A stretch of DNA of 64,000 nt from Enhygromyxa salina (GTDB lineage Bacteria > Myxococcota_A > Polyangia > Nannocystales > Nannocystaceae), in the NCBI RefSeq assembly GCF_002994615.1, contig NZ_PVNK01000269.1, positions 17,311-81,310 on the forward strand. Direction: 5' to 3'. A program made the position numbers and the translations under genes. Under the pieces are notes generated by a model. It did no database searches. It saw nothing but the letters and a program-made list of their open reading frames with translations, and had not been told where the DNA came from. This document shows positions 1-6,919 of this stretch, piece after piece; position 1 is the stretch's first letter, and the number at the start of each line of letters is the position of its first letter.

Positions 1-1
1 C

Positions 2-463
2 GGGCTCGGGCTGCGCTTTCGTCTCGCGGTCTGCGGCGAGCAGTTTCGTCGCCAGCCTCCCGCGCTCGTCGAAGCAAAGCCCCGCTGGCGGGCGGCGCTC
101 GGCCCCCGGCTCGAGTGCTGGGGCCGCGTCGAGGCCCGGGCCGACTACCTCGCGCTGCTCGGGCGCGCGCAGCTGGTGTTGTCGACCGCGGCGCACGAGT
201 TCTTCGGCATCTCGGTCGTCGAGGCCGTGCACCACGGCGCGCGCCCGCTGTGCCCCGACGCGCTGAGCTACCCCGAGCTGCTGCCGAGCGAGTATCGCTG
301 GCGGGACGAGGGCGAGGCGATGTCCGAGCTCGCGCGGCTGTGTCGGGCGTGGACGGCGGGCGAGATCGACCTGCGCGCGGATCGGCGGGCGCTGACTCGC
401 CCGCACCGCGCAGAGTCGGTGTTGCCCCGCTATCGCGAGGTGCTCACGCGCGCGCTCGGGTGA
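2..463 (+). CDS. GTDC1/queuosine-tRNA mannosyltransferase-like glycosyltransferase, C-terminal part
   Basis: The frame is open from the window edge to a TGA at 461-463, leaving about 153 residues of a larger protein. The block LVLSTAAHEFFGISVVEAV followed by PLCPDALSYPEL is the conserved nucleotide-sugar-binding segment of the GTDC1 family (DUF3524 N-domain plus a GT4-like C-domain). In animals, and probably in bacteria, this family adds mannose to queuosine in tRNA. Assignment rests on this segment only, because the N-terminal domain lies outside the window. It could be another GT4 enzyme, but the H-E-F-F-G and P-L-C-P signatures favour this family. It is followed on the same strand by the PAAR gene after 91 bp. 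Confidence 0.7.
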   Translation, partial: GLGLRFRLAVCGEQFRRQPPALVEAKPRWRAALGPRLECWGRVEARADYLALLGRAQLVLSTAAHEFFGISVVEAVHHGARPLCPDALSYPELLPSEYRWRDEGEAMSELARLCRAWTAGEIDLRADRRALTRPHRAESVLPRYREVLTRALG

Positions 464-554
464 GGCCTTGCTCGCGCCAGACGAGTCCTTCGGCGCCGCG
501 CGGAAAAACCATCGCTTGCAGGTTGGGGGGCGGGTCGTCAGACTCGCTTTGGCC

Positions 555-845
555 ATGGCCGACGCCGCGCGAGTTTCCGATCTCCACACTTGCCCGCTGA
601 CCGTGCCCTACACCCACGGCGGCGGCGCCATCGCGCCCCCCGGCGAGACCTCCGTGCTGATCGGCTATCTCCCCGCTGCGACCCACGGGTCGATCTGTGC
701 GTGCGGGCTCGGCCCGCTCAACCGCGTCATCGTGTCGCCGTCGCGCTCGGTCGTGATCGGGTACAAGGGGGCCGCGCGGGTCGGCGACTCGACGAGCCAC
801 GGCGGAGCGATCGTCTCCGGCTGCGGGACCGTGGACATCGGGTAG
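555..845 (+). CDS. PAAR-domain protein
   Basis: A 96-residue protein starting at ATG 555. It is almost entirely one PAAR-type domain: an N-terminal A-A-R-V-S-D-L-H-T-C-P segment, a central G-Y-L-P-A-A-T-H-G stretch, and a C-terminal A-R-V-G-D-S-T-S-H-G-G repeat. PAAR proteins form the sharp metal-binding tip of VgrG spikes in type VI secretion or related contractile systems, and can carry or recruit toxins. No VgrG, Hcp or sheath gene is nearby, so it is an orphan tip. An earlier in-frame start at 468 would add a basic segment with no PAAR similarity, so the short form is preferred. Confidence 0.8.
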   Translation: MADAARVSDLHTCPLTVPYTHGGGAIAPPGETSVLIGYLPAATHGSICACGLGPLNRVIVSPSRSVVIGYKGAARVGDSTSHGGAIVSGCGTVDIG

Positions 846-850
846 CGTCG

Positions 851-1408
851 TCAGACGAGCGTCAGCACGCCGCGCTCGTGGGCCAGCAGCCACCGCTTGC
901 GCTCGAGCCCGCCCGCGTAGCCCGTGAGCGCGCCGCCGCTGCCGATCACGCGGTGGCAGGGCAACACGAGAGACAGCGGGTTGCGACCGTTCGCGGCCCC
1001 GACCGCCCGCGCCGCGCTCGGCCGCCCGATCACCGCCGCGAGCTCCCCGTAGCTGCGCGTCTGGCCGTACTCGATGTCCGCGAGGGCGGTCCAGACCGCG
1101 CGCTGAAACTCGGTCCCGCGCGGCGACACCGGGACGTCGAAGCTGCGCCGCGTCCCGGCGAAGTACTCGCGCAGCTGCGCGGCGGCGCGATCGAGCAGCG
1201 CGTGCTCGTGCGCCTCTGGGTATGGTTCGGGTCCGTGATCGGGGCCCTCGCCTGGGACCTGGGGCCCGCGCGCAGCGAGGGGGTCGGAGCGCGGCTCCGA
1301 GTCGGGGAGGGGGTCACCAAAGTACAGGCCGACCAGCGCCCGCGAGGACGCGACGAGGCGCAGGCGGCCGATCGGCGAGGGCACGTGGCGTTGCTGGAGG
1401 TCGGTCAT
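851..1408 (-). CDS. ogt: methylated-DNA--protein-cysteine methyltransferase
   Basis: A 185-residue suicide DNA-repair protein that moves the alkyl group from O6-methylguanine to its own cysteine. The C-terminal domain is complete: F-Q-R-A-V-W-T-A-L near the start, Y-G-E-L-A, A-R-A-V-G-A-A-N-G-R-N-P helix and arginine finger, and the active-site segment L-P-C-H-R-V-I-G-S-G-G. The N-terminal half carries an inserted acidic/proline stretch (about residues 30-60). The start at 1408 (MTDLQQ) gives the normal family length. A decayed Ada zinc-domain gene lies directly upstream on the same strand, suggesting a former alkylation-repair operon. Confidence 0.92.
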   Translation of the reverse strand: MTDLQQRHVPSPIGRLRLVASSRALVGLYFGDPLPDSEPRSDPLAARGPQVPGEGPDHGPEPYPEAHEHALLDRAAAQLREYFAGTRRSFDVPVSPRGTEFQRAVWTALADIEYGQTRSYGELAAVIGRPSAARAVGAANGRNPLSLVLPCHRVIGSGGALTGYAGGLERKRWLLAHERGVLTLV

Positions 1409-1427
1409 GTTCGATCCTGCTCGTGGG

Positions 1428-1652
1428 TCACAGGTGGATGGCGGCGTGGGCTCGCCAGGCTCGCCACGCTCGCCAGGGCCCGGCCGCGGCCGCGCGCGCG
1501 AAGAAGAGGCAGCGGCCCCGCGCCGGGGTCCGCGCCGGACAGACCGGGCGACGGTCGATACCCGGGCTCTCGACCCCGACGAAGAGCAGCCCATCGAGGC
1601 GGGTGTCCCTGGCGATCAGGGCGCGGTGGGACTGGCCGGGGTCGAGGCTCAC
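1428..1652 (-). pseudogene. remnant of an Ada-type metal-binding domain (AdaA/AlkA N-terminus)
   Basis: On the minus strand, from a GTG at 1652, the frame reads A-R-D-T-R-L-D-G-L-L-F-V-G-V, P-G-I-D-R-R-P-V-C-P-A-R-T-P, then L-F-F-A-R-A-A-A-A. This matches the Ada N-terminal domain signature D-x-R-Y-D-G-x-F-x-x-G-V, T-G-I-Y-C-R-P-x-C-P-A-R-x-P, F-F-x-x-A-A-A-A. The first cysteine, the methyl-accepting Cys38 of E. coli Ada, is replaced by arginine. The frame ends before the second Cys pair, in a W-R-A repeat. The domain is therefore non-functional and probably the stump of an Ada-AlkA fusion that once preceded ogt. It occupies most of the 340-bp gap between ogt and the CapA-like gene. Confidence 0.65.
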
Positions 1653-1734
1653 CCCTCGTGTGTAGCGTGTCCGGCCCCTCGCGTCTGGTCGTTTTCGGGA
1701 CCGGCAGTGGTGGAGCCTCACCGGGCCCGTGCGC

Positions 1735-1740
1735 TACCCT
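1735..1740 (+). promoter_or_regulatory. -10 box TACCCT, 7 bp before the start codon
   Basis: TACCCT fits TANNNT and ends 7 bp before ATG 1748, so transcription would begin at or next to the start codon. No Shine-Dalgarno sequence fits in that space. It is one of eleven such sites in the window. Confidence 0.45.
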
Positions 1741-1747
1741 TCGCCCG

Positions 1748-3376
1748 ATGCTCCGCCCCTTCTCTCTGGCGCTCGGCTCCCTGCCGCTCGGCTCCCTGCC
1801 GTTTTGCGCTGCGCTGTGCCTCACCCTCGTCGGCGGCGCCTGCATCCGCGACAGCAACGGCACCAACAGCGGCAAGAACCCCAGCAACGAGGTCGGGCCC
1901 CGGGTCGGCAACAACGATCCCCGCGGCATCGACGATCAGCCCGACTGGGAGCGGCAGGCTCGCGAGCTCAAGCAGCGCGTCGACCCCCGGATGCCGAACG
2001 AGCTCCCGACCGACAAGCAGGCCGTGTGCGAGGAGATGATCGACGAGGTCGCCACCTTCTATATCTCGGTCGAGGGCAACCCCGAGCAACGCGCGGCTCG
2101 CATGGCCCAGCTCCAGCAGACCCGCGAGCGCGACATCGAGGGCTGCGAGCGCGAGACCAGCATCGCCGCGGCCGTGTGCGTGACGCTGCTGCTGCGCGAC
2201 CGCGACAGCGAGTTCCCCTGGCTGCTCGATCAGTGCAGCCGCGCCTACCCGAGCGAGACCGGCGAGATCGGCGAGGCCGGCGAGGCCGGCGCGACCGAGG
2301 GCGCAGTCGGAGCCCGCGAGGCCAAGGCCGACGCGCTCGAGCTGACCTTCGTCGGCGACGTGATCTTTGGCCGCTACCGCGAGGGCAACGCCTTCGACCC
2401 GATCGTCGAGCCCGACAAGGTGACCGAGAAGCACCCCCTCGCCGGGCCCTTCGCCGAGGTCGAGGCCCAGCTGCGCAGCGACGTGCTCGTCGGCAACCTC
2501 GAGACCCCGGTCCTCGACACCCTCCCGCAAAAGTCGCCGATCGGCAGCAAGATCCGCTTCGGCGGCGGCCGCGATGACGTCCGCATGCTCGCCGACGCCG
2601 GGTTCGCGGTCATGTCCCTGGCCAACAACCACTACTTCGATCTGCGCGTCGACGGTCAGCTCCAAACCCCCAAGGTCCTGAGCGAAGAAGGCATCTTCCC
2701 GATCGGCGCGAGCCGGACCGAGGCCCCGCGCTTTCGGGTCGAGAGCCTCGAGGCCAAGGGCTGGCGGCTCGGGTTCATCTCGGCCACCAACCGGATCAAC
2801 ACGCCGGTCAGCACCGAGGAGCCGCGCGAGGACAAGCCGCAGGTGCCCTACCTCGCCCTGCGCGACATGCCTGCCGAGCTGCTCCCGCTCGTGCAGCAGG
2901 CCCGCGCCGACCACGATCTGATCATCGTCGTGCTCCACTGGGGCGACGAGTACGCCGAGACCCCGAGCGGCGCCCAGCAGCGGGTCGCGCACGAGCTGAT
3001 CGACGGCGGCGTCGACATGGTCGTCGGCCATCACCCGCACGTGCTCCAGGGCATCGAGCGCTACGGCGCCGGGCTCATCGCCTACTCCCTGGGGAATTTC
3101 TTGTTCGAGCACACAGGGGCGATCCCGAGGCAGACCGGGGTTCTGCGCGCAAAATGGGCGTCCGGCGAGACGCGGGCCTGCGTCGCGGACGTGGTCTTTC
3201 ATCCGGCGTACATGAAGCGCACTCCCTACCCGCACCCCACGGCGGCGACGGGCTCGATGGGCAAGCAGGTCCGCAAGCGGGTCAGCGCTCAAGCCAAGGG
3301 GCTCGGGACGAGCTTCGTGAGCATCGACGACAGCGAAGATCTGCGTCTCGAAGGGCTCGCGCCCTGTGGCGCCTGA
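1748..3376 (+). CDS. CapA-family metallophosphatase-like lipoprotein
   Basis: A 542-residue exported protein with a hydrophobic signal ending in L-V-G-G-A-C (Cys32), a predicted lipidation site. Residues about 35-195 form an unassigned Cys-containing segment. From about residue 197 there is a complete PGA_cap (CapA) domain of the calcineurin-like fold: T-F-V-G-D-V, G-N-L-E-T-P-V, S-L-A-N-N-H-Y-F-D, V-L-H-W-G-D-E-Y, V-G-H-H-P-H-V-L-Q-G and Y-S-L-G-N-F-L-F. CapA/PgsA proteins act in poly-gamma-glutamate capsule assembly, but isolated homologues are of unknown substrate. No capB or capC is nearby. ATG 1748 is chosen because the lipoprotein signal begins there. Confidence 0.82.
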   Translation: MLRPFSLALGSLPLGSLPFCAALCLTLVGGACIRDSNGTNSGKNPSNEVGPRVGNNDPRGIDDQPDWERQARELKQRVDPRMPNELPTDKQAVCEEMIDEVATFYISVEGNPEQRAARMAQLQQTRERDIEGCERETSIAAAVCVTLLLRDRDSEFPWLLDQCSRAYPSETGEIGEAGEAGATEGAVGAREAKADALELTFVGDVIFGRYREGNAFDPIVEPDKVTEKHPLAGPFAEVEAQLRSDVLVGNLETPVLDTLPQKSPIGSKIRFGGGRDDVRMLADAGFAVMSLANNHYFDLRVDGQLQTPKVLSEEGIFPIGASRTEAPRFRVESLEAKGWRLGFISATNRINTPVSTEEPREDKPQVPYLALRDMPAELLPLVQQARADHDLIIVVLHWGDEYAETPSGAQQRVAHELIDGGVDMVVGHHPHVLQGIERYGAGLIAYSLGNFLFEHTGAIPRQTGVLRAKWASGETRACVADVVFHPAYMKRTPYPHPTAATGSMGKQVRKRVSAQAKGLGTSFVSIDDSEDLRLEGLAPCGA

Positions 3377-3477
3377 GCGCCCAGTCCCGGCGCTGCCGCG
3401 CAACACCGCAACCATGCTGCGCTCAGCCCCGGGGTGAGCAGCCCTTTTGTGCGCGCGGCCAGCCGCACAACCACTGC

Positions 3478-3483
3478 TATGGT
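3478..3483 (+). promoter_or_regulatory. -10 box TATGGT, 9 bp before the start codon
   Basis: TATGGT ends 9 bp before ATG 3493. The same CTGCTATGGTCCCG block recurs before the downstream paralogue at 4016, so the promoter was duplicated with the gene. Confidence 0.5.
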
Positions 3484-3492
3484 CCCGGCCGC

Positions 3493-3930
3493 ATGGGACA
3501 TCGCGCGCCTGCCTCCGTCGTTTGCGCTCTGCTGACGCTGCTGACGCTGCTCCCGCTCGGCGCCTGCTCGAACAAGAGGACCTACGAGTTCGAGACCAGC
3601 CCGCCGGCCAACGCCGGAGAGGTCGAGCTCGCGCTTTGGGTCGACAAGACCGGCAACGGCAGGATCAAGCTCGAGTTCGAGCACCTCGCGCCGCCTTCGC
3701 GCATCGACCCGAGCCTCCAGAGCTACGTCGTCTGGGCGACCTCCGACGGCAGGGATCCCTACAAGCTGGGCATCGTCGTCTACGACGCCAAGAAGCGCAC
3801 GGGCTCGCTCGACGCGACCTTCTCCAACGACTGGCTGAAGGTCATCGTGACCCTCGAGAAGGACGGGCTCGTCGCCACGCCGACCGGCACGCGCGTGCTC
3901 GAGCAGGTCATCGTCGCGCCCCAGCGCTGA
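3493..3930 (+). CDS. small lipoprotein, tandem paralogue 1
   Basis: A 145-residue predicted lipoprotein: signal peptide with lipobox L-G-A-C, then a domain of about 115 residues with E-L-A-L-W-V-D-K-T-G-N-G, I-K-L-E-F-E-H-L-A-P-P, Y-V-V-W-A and a C-terminal T-R-V-L-E-Q. The fold looks all-beta, with no catalytic motif and no family that I recognise. It is about 60-65% identical by eye to the next gene, from which it is separated by 85 bp, so the pair is a tandem duplication. Each copy has its own near-identical -10 region, so they are probably transcribed independently. Confidence 0.8.
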   Translation: MGHRAPASVVCALLTLLTLLPLGACSNKRTYEFETSPPANAGEVELALWVDKTGNGRIKLEFEHLAPPSRIDPSLQSYVVWATSDGRDPYKLGIVVYDAKKRTGSLDATFSNDWLKVIVTLEKDGLVATPTGTRVLEQVIVAPQR

Positions 3931-4001
3931 CGCGTGCATTGCGCGGTTTCGCGATTTTCGGCGTTGTGCTTTGCACGGGCTGACAGGCGCGAAAGCGCTG
4001 C

Positions 4002-4007
4002 TATGGT
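4002..4007 (+). promoter_or_regulatory. -10 box TATGGT, 8 bp before the start codon
   Basis: TATGGT ends 8 bp before ATG 4016 and is a copy of the box before the upstream paralogue. Confidence 0.5.
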
Positions 4008-4015
4008 CCCGCCGC

Positions 4016-4441
4016 ATGAAACGCCGCTCGCGCTCTCTACTCATCTTGACCATGTTCGCGCTGCCCCTCCTGGGTGGTTGCAAGAAGCAAAAATACGAGT
4101 TCGACACCAAGTCGCCCGCCCACGCCGGACAGGCCGAGCTCGTGCTCGCGGTCGACAAGACCGGCAACGGGACCATCAAGCTCGAGTTTACTCACCTCGC
4201 GCCGCCCGAGCGCATTGACTCGTCGTTCCGCAGCTACGTGGTGTGGGCGCAGTCCGACGGCAAGGACCCCCACAAGCTCGGGATTCTCGAGTACAGCGAG
4301 AAGAAGCGCACGGGTACGCTCGACGCGACCTTCTCCGACGACCGCATGAAGATCATCGTGACCCTCGAGAAGGACACGTCGGTGAACATGCCGGTCGGGA
4401 CCCGGGTGCTCGAGCAAGAGGTCACCGCGCCCAAGGGCTGA
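4016..4441 (+). CDS. small lipoprotein, tandem paralogue 2
   Basis: A 141-residue predicted lipoprotein with a basic n-region (M-K-R-R-S-R-S), lipobox L-L-G-G-C, and the same domain as the preceding gene: L-A-V-D-K-T-G-N-G, I-K-L-E-F-T-H-L-A-P-P, S-Y-V-V-W-A, T-R-V-L-E-Q. Differences are spread evenly along the protein, which points to an old duplication kept under selection and not a recent copy. Function unknown. Probably attached to the inner or outer membrane. Confidence 0.8.
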   Translation: MKRRSRSLLILTMFALPLLGGCKKQKYEFDTKSPAHAGQAELVLAVDKTGNGTIKLEFTHLAPPERIDSSFRSYVVWAQSDGKDPHKLGILEYSEKKRTGTLDATFSDDRMKIIVTLEKDTSVNMPVGTRVLEQEVTAPKG

Positions 4442-4642
4442 CCGACCGGAGGCTTGGAGCCTCGAACATCCGCAGGGGCTGCTGGCCACGTTTTGTGGTC
4501 TGCAGCCCCGACGCGATCTGGCGCCCTGACTCGGGGCTGCGCCTCGCGCACCTCGTCGCCTTGGCCGTCGCCCGATGCAAACAGAATCGACACGGACGGG
4601 CCGAAGTGCGTCATACTTCGGGCTCGCCTCCGGAGTTTACCC

Positions 4643-4984
4643 ATGCCTCGTCTGACCCCCTGCCCCTCGTGTCACTCCCACGTGCTCGCCGACGAGCGCG
4701 AGTGCCCCCACTGCAGCGCGTCGTTGCGCGCGACCGCCACCGGGATCCCCGTCGTGCTCATGGGCCTGGCCATGGCCGGCTGCCCATGGGTCGGCGAGCC
4801 GGACTACGGGGTGCCCGACACCGGGCTGGAAGAGACCAGCACGGGCATGGCCACGGGCACGGGCACGGGCATCGACACCGACACCGACACCGGGATGGAC
4901 GCCGAGACCTCTGGTGACATGGGCTCCGAGACCGACACCGTCGGCGAGCCGGAGTACGGCGTGCCCGAGACCTCCGGCACTTAG
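4643..4984 (+). CDS. zinc-ribbon lipoprotein with two YGVP motifs, candidate rSAM substrate
   Basis: A 113-residue protein. Residues 7-24 are a zinc ribbon (C7-P-S-C10 and C21-P-H-C24). A hydrophobic stretch follows, ending in a lipobox-like L-A-M-A-G-C47. Directly after it is V-G-E-P-D-Y-G-V-P, then a low-complexity Thr/Gly/Asp linker, and the protein closes with V-G-E-P-E-Y-G-V-P-E-T-S-G-T. The duplicated G-E-P-x-Y-G-V-P motif resembles small lipoproteins found beside radical SAM enzymes in Bacteroidetes (as I recall the TIGR04133/TIGR04134 pair). The gene overlaps the stop codon of a radical SAM/SPASM gene by 4 bp, convergently. A zinc ribbon in front of a signal peptide is odd and may serve as a leader or dock. 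Confidence 0.75.
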   Translation: MPRLTPCPSCHSHVLADERECPHCSASLRATATGIPVVLMGLAMAGCPWVGEPDYGVPDTGLEETSTGMATGTGTGIDTDTDTGMDAETSGDMGSETDTVGEPEYGVPETSGT

Positions 4985-6228
4985 GACAGCACTGGTAGTG
5001 AGCGCCGCGGCGCGGGGAGTTCGTCCGACCACGGCTGCTCGCGCAGCTCGAAGCCGCCAAAGTCATAGGGGGCACCGGGCGCCCGCCGGGCATGCACGAT
5101 CACCTCGCGGACCCCCTGCTTGCGCAGCTTGTCGGCCCGGTAGTAGCAAAAGGGGTTGTTGCCCCGGCGCCCCAGTGTGCTGTGGCTGGTGAACGAGCAC
5201 CCCGCCCGGCAGACATCGGCGTAGTAGCAGCTCGCGCAGTGGCCCCACAGCTCGTCGGTGGTCCGATCGCGGGTGAAGCGGAGCGCCTCGCCCTCCCAGA
5301 TCTGCTCGAGGCTCAGCTCGCGGACGTTGCCGCCTTGATAGGGGGCGGTCGGCAGCGAGGGGCAGCCCTTGACGGTGCCGTCGGACTCGATGCCGAGCAC
5401 GTAGCGACCGGCCTGGCACCCAGGAAAGAAGCGGTCGCGCCGATCGGGACGCGAGCGCAGGAGCTGCTCGTGGCGACCGTAGTAGCCGAGGTTGTTGCCG
5501 AGCGTGACCCGAAACGACGCCATCTCCGACACGCCGCGGGCCTCGGCGCGCGCGGCGGCCTCGGCCTGGATCTTGGCGAGGGTGTCGATGATGTCGAGGA
5601 CCATGTAGGGCTGGATGATCCACTCGGGGTGGTCGGCGGCCCGGCCCATCGGCGCGGTCAGCTGCCCGCGCCAGACCAGGACCCCGGCGGCCTCGAGCTC
5701 GGCCGCGATCTCGGGCAGCTCGTGCATGTTGAGCTGGTTGATCTGCGAGTTGCTGGTCACGATCATCCCGGCCGCGCGGGCGTTCTCGATCGCTCGGATC
5801 GCCGCGGCGTGGCTGCCGGGGCTGGCCCGGAGGGTGTCGTGGACGGTCTCGGTCCCGTCGATCGACACGCCGATCGCGGCCAGGCCCGCGTCGCGCAGAC
5901 GCTGGGCTCGGGCGGCCGTGAGCCCGCGGCCGCCGGTCTGCATGGTCACGCGGATGCCCGCCTTGGCGAGGTGCTCGACGAGCTCGTAGACGTCGCTGCG
6001 TAGGTAGGCCTCGCCGCCGATCAGCGTGACCTCGCGGCTGCCGAGCTCGACGAGCGCGTCGGCGACCGCGAGCAGCTCGGCGGTGTCGAGCTCGTCGTCA
6101 CGGACCGGGCCCGCGCGCGAGCCACAGTGGGCGCAGGCGTGGTCGCAGCGCAGCGTGATCTCCCAGACCGTGTAGATCGGGCGCGGGCGATTGACATCTC
6201 GATCTCGAAGGACGCGGGGGCTCGGCAT
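4981..6228 (-). CDS. radical SAM/SPASM enzyme
   Basis: A 415-residue enzyme. The SAM-binding [4Fe-4S] motif is C28-D-H-A-C32-A-H-C35. S-I-D-G-T and the usual barrel motifs (L-I-G-G-E-A-Y-L) follow. The C-terminal SPASM domain is complete for two auxiliary clusters: C271, C289, C331-A-S-C334, C340, C344 and C361, with the typical G-N-V-R-E-L-S-L-E-Q-I-W stretch between them. SPASM enzymes usually modify peptides or proteins (sactipeptide, mycofactocin or formylglycine-type maturases). The only small protein gene adjacent is the convergent zinc-ribbon lipoprotein, so that is the obvious candidate substrate. The start at 6228 leaves a 27-residue lead before the first Cys, normal for the family. 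Confidence 0.9.
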   Translation of the reverse strand: MPSPRVLRDRDVNRPRPIYTVWEITLRCDHACAHCGSRAGPVRDDELDTAELLAVADALVELGSREVTLIGGEAYLRSDVYELVEHLAKAGIRVTMQTGGRGLTAARAQRLRDAGLAAIGVSIDGTETVHDTLRASPGSHAAAIRAIENARAAGMIVTSNSQINQLNMHELPEIAAELEAAGVLVWRGQLTAPMGRAADHPEWIIQPYMVLDIIDTLAKIQAEAAARAEARGVSEMASFRVTLGNNLGYYGRHEQLLRSRPDRRDRFFPGCQAGRYVLGIESDGTVKGCPSLPTAPYQGGNVRELSLEQIWEGEALRFTRDRTTDELWGHCASCYYADVCRAGCSFTSHSTLGRRGNNPFCYYRADKLRKQGVREVIVHARRAPGAPYDFGGFELREQPWSDELPAPRRSLPVLS

Positions 6229-6318
6229 CAGCAGGTCGCGACTCTACACCACCCCCGCGGGCTCACGCCCCCGCGCGTGCCTCCAGGTCGGCGCCCGCTC
6301 GCCGGCCTCAGCCGGCGC

Positions 6319-6324
6319 TATACT
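6319..6324 (+). promoter_or_regulatory. -10 box TATACT, 10 bp before the start codon
   Basis: TATACT ends 10 bp before ATG 6335; the best match to a consensus -10 among the short-leader sites. Confidence 0.45.
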
Positions 6325-6334
6325 GGCGTGCACG

Positions 6335-6904
6335 ATGTCGCATGTCGCAGCAACACGCATGTCCCACGCCGACTACCTCGCCGCCGAGGCGGTGAGCGAC
6401 ACGCGCCACGAGTATCTCCGCGGAGAGGTGTTCGCCATGGCTGGCGGCACGCCGGAGCACGGAGCGCTCGCTGCGGCGATCACCGTTGCGCTCGGCAACG
6501 CGCTGCGTGGCCGGCCCTGCCGGGTGTTCAATTCCGATGTCCGCGTGCGCATCCGCGAGACGGGTCTGACCACCTACCCCGACGTGAGCGTGGCCTGCGG
6601 CCACCTCGAGCGCGACGAGGAGGACACCCACGCGATCGTCAACCCGGTGCTCATCATCGAGGTGCTCTCGGATTCGACCGAGGCTCACGATCGCGGCGAG
6701 AAAGCCGCCCACTACCGCCAGCTCGCGTCGCTCAAAGAGTACGTGTTGATGTCGCAGCACGAGCCCCGGATCGAGGTGTTTCGCCGTAACGAAGCCGGTC
6801 GCTGGGAGCTCTATGAGGCGGTCGCCGGGCAGCGGGTCGAGCTCGCCTCGGTGGGTGCCTCGCTCGACGTCGATGAGATCTACCGAGACCCCTTGGCCGA
6901 GTGA
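6335..6904 (+). CDS. Uma2-family (DUF820) putative endonuclease
   Basis: A 189-residue protein of the Uma2 family, which has a PD-(D/E)xK nuclease fold. Visible signatures: Y-L-R-G-E-V-F-A-M-A-G-G, V-F-N-S-D-V-R-V-R-I, T-Y-P-D-V-S-V (catalytic Asp), P-V-L-I-I-E-V-L-S (catalytic Glu) and the helix E-K-A-A-H-Y-R-Q-L. The biological role of this abundant family is unsettled; copies are common in Myxococcota and cyanobacteria. An alternative start at Met9 (6359) would also give a normal protein. It stands alone, convergent with the tRNA-modifying gene 15 bp downstream. Confidence 0.85.
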   Translation: MSHVAATRMSHADYLAAEAVSDTRHEYLRGEVFAMAGGTPEHGALAAAITVALGNALRGRPCRVFNSDVRVRIRETGLTTYPDVSVACGHLERDEEDTHAIVNPVLIIEVLSDSTEAHDRGEKAAHYRQLASLKEYVLMSQHEPRIEVFRRNEAGRWELYEAVAGQRVELASVGASLDVDEIYRDPLAE

Positions 6905-6919
6905 TCGCGGGCGCCGGCT

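Noticed and set aside
1718..3415. 565-codon open frame antisense to the CapA-like gene
   Set aside because: High GC leaves the antisense frame open; its translation is low-complexity Leu/Ala/Arg/Asp and the sense frame has a full CapA domain.
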